Positions 62,841 through 64,000 of a DNA stretch of 64,000 nt are shown here, in pieces (position 1 is the first letter of the stretch; each line of letters begins with the position of its first letter). Origin of the DNA: Chrysemys picta bellii (taxonomy: Eukaryota; Chordata; Testudines; Emydidae); contig NC_088795.1 in the NCBI RefSeq assembly GCF_011386835.1, forward strand, positions 107,568,434 through 107,632,433, written 5' to 3'. Below the pieces are notes generated by a model. It was not told where the DNA came from. It saw nothing but the letters and a program-made list of their open reading frames with translations, and did no database searches. The translations under genes and the position numbers were made by a program.

Positions 62841-64000
62841 ACACAGGAACAAAACAACACACCCTTAGAGCCCCGACCGGAGTTATTCTATCTACTAGCC
62901 AGGATCCACAAACCTGGAAATCCTGGACTCCCCATCATCTCTGGAATTGGCACTCTCACTGAAAGACTATCCGGATATTTGGAGACTCTACTCAGACCCT
63001 ATGCCACCAGCACTCCCAGCTATCTCTGTGACACCACTGATTTCCTGAGATAACTACAATGCATTGGTGATCTTCCAGAAACCACCATCCTAGCCACCAT
63101 GGATGTGGAGGCTCTCTACACAAACATCCCACACACAGATGGAATACAAGCTGTCAGAAACAGTATCCCTGATGATGACACAGCACAACTTGTTGCTGAG
63201 CTCTGTGACTTTATCCTCACACACAATTATTTCAAATTTGGTGACAATATATACCTCCAGACCAGTGACACCACTATGGGCACCTGCATAGCCCCACAAT
63301 ATGCCAACATTTTTATGGCTGACCTGGAACAATGCTTCCTCAGCTCTCATCCACTCATGCCCCTTCTCTACCTACACTACATTGATGACATCTTCATCAT
63401 CTGGACCCCTGGGAAGGAGACCCTGGAAGAATTCCACCATGACTTCAACAGCTTCCACCCCACCATCAACCTCAGCCTGGACCAATCTACACGGGAGGTC
63501 CACTTCCTAGATACCACAGTACAAATAATTTATGGCCACCTTAACACCACCCTATACCGAAAACCAACTGACCGCTATGTCTACCTTCATGCCTCCAGCT
63601 TCCGTCCCGGACACACCACACGATCCATCGTCTACAGCCAAGTGCTGAGGTACAACCACATTTGCTCCAGCCCCTCAGACAGAGACCAAAACCTACAAGA
63701 TCTTCACCAAGCATTCTCGAAACTACGATACCCGCATGAGGAAATAAGGAAACAAATCAACAGAGCCAGATGTGTACCCAGAAGCCTCCTGCTGCAAGAC
63801 AAGCCCAAGAAACAAACCAACAGAACTCCACTGGCCATCACCTACAGTCCTCAGCTTAAACCTCTCCAACGCATCATCAGTGATCTACAACCCATCCTGG
63901 ACAATGATTCCTCACTTTCACAGACCTTGGGAGGCAGGCCAGTCCTCGCCCACAGAGGACCCGCCAACCTTAAGCATATTCTCACCAGCAACCACACAAC
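62841..64000 (+). pseudogene. Second Penelope-like RT copy, 5'-truncated, runs off the window
   Basis: Aligns without any net gap to 52232-53391 of the intact element, i.e. its residues 336 to about 722 (most of RT up to just before the Cys cluster). One in-frame stop, TAA at 63051-63053, replaces the Lys in FLRKLQ. After it the frame is open to position 64000. Substitutions include TSDTTMGTCIAPQ for the intact TSGTAMGTRMAPQ. The catalytic YIDD is kept (LHYIDDIFIIW). The 5' edge at 62841 follows T-rich and ACA-rich sequence. It is a dead or dying relative of the full copy 9 kb away. Confidence 0.9.

Noticed and set aside
33925..64000. Further upstream STIM2 exons (canonical EF-hand, signal peptide)
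   Set aside because: Looked for the reverse complement of the acidic EF-hand loop and its neighbours; no convincing match with splice sites was seen, so they are taken to lie beyond the window.

Overview
This window is vertebrate intronic DNA, most probably from a turtle (Testudines, cryptodire-type repeats). The host gene is STIM2, the ER calcium sensor, on the minus strand. Nine of its exons lie at 33810-33924, 16857-16968, 15985-16100, 8271-8448, 7299-7476, 6359-6526, 6019-6119, 5495-5733 and 2462-2690, read from high to low coordinates. They total 1,436 nt in one continuous frame and run from the EF-hand region through SAM, the transmembrane helix, CC1 and SOAR/CAD into the proline/serine-rich tail. 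The first exons (signal peptide, canonical EF-hand) and the last exon (lysine-rich tail) lie outside the window. No second host gene was recognised. The turtle assignment rests on the repeats: CR1 LINEs, a tRNA-headed SINE that shares the CR1 3' tail (tortoise Pol III/SINE type), abundant Penelope-like ends, PIF/Harbinger elements and their small derivatives.

Layout. 1-8.9 kb holds the 3' half of STIM2, a short Penelope insertion, a CR1 tail and a Harbinger-type MITE. 8,915-13,671 is a complete PIF/Harbinger DNA transposon inside a STIM2 intron. It has a TAA target duplication, a two-exon Myb/SANT-like gene on + that splices in frame, and a DDE transposase on - broken by two early stops. 13.7-34 kb holds three more exons, several hAT-type non-autonomous elements with 8-bp target duplications, CR1 pieces, a Penelope end, a Penelope fold-back, and two decayed LINE reverse transcriptases of different type. 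34-50 kb is upstream intron with a long decayed CR1 carrying a nested SINE, a second CR1 tail, and two Tc1/mariner-type MITEs in opposite orientation.

50,538-54,101 is the most notable object. It is a Penelope-like retroelement with an uninterrupted 893-residue reverse transcriptase/GIY-YIG endonuclease. It is bounded by two identical 626-bp direct repeats (pLTRs) and preceded by a 59-bp inverted fragment. 54-64 kb is intron with further non-autonomous elements. It ends in a second, 5'-truncated Penelope copy (62,841-64,000) that has one in-frame stop and is otherwise open to the window edge.

The elements do not act together with STIM2. They are insertions in its introns, and no repeat interrupts a recognised exon.
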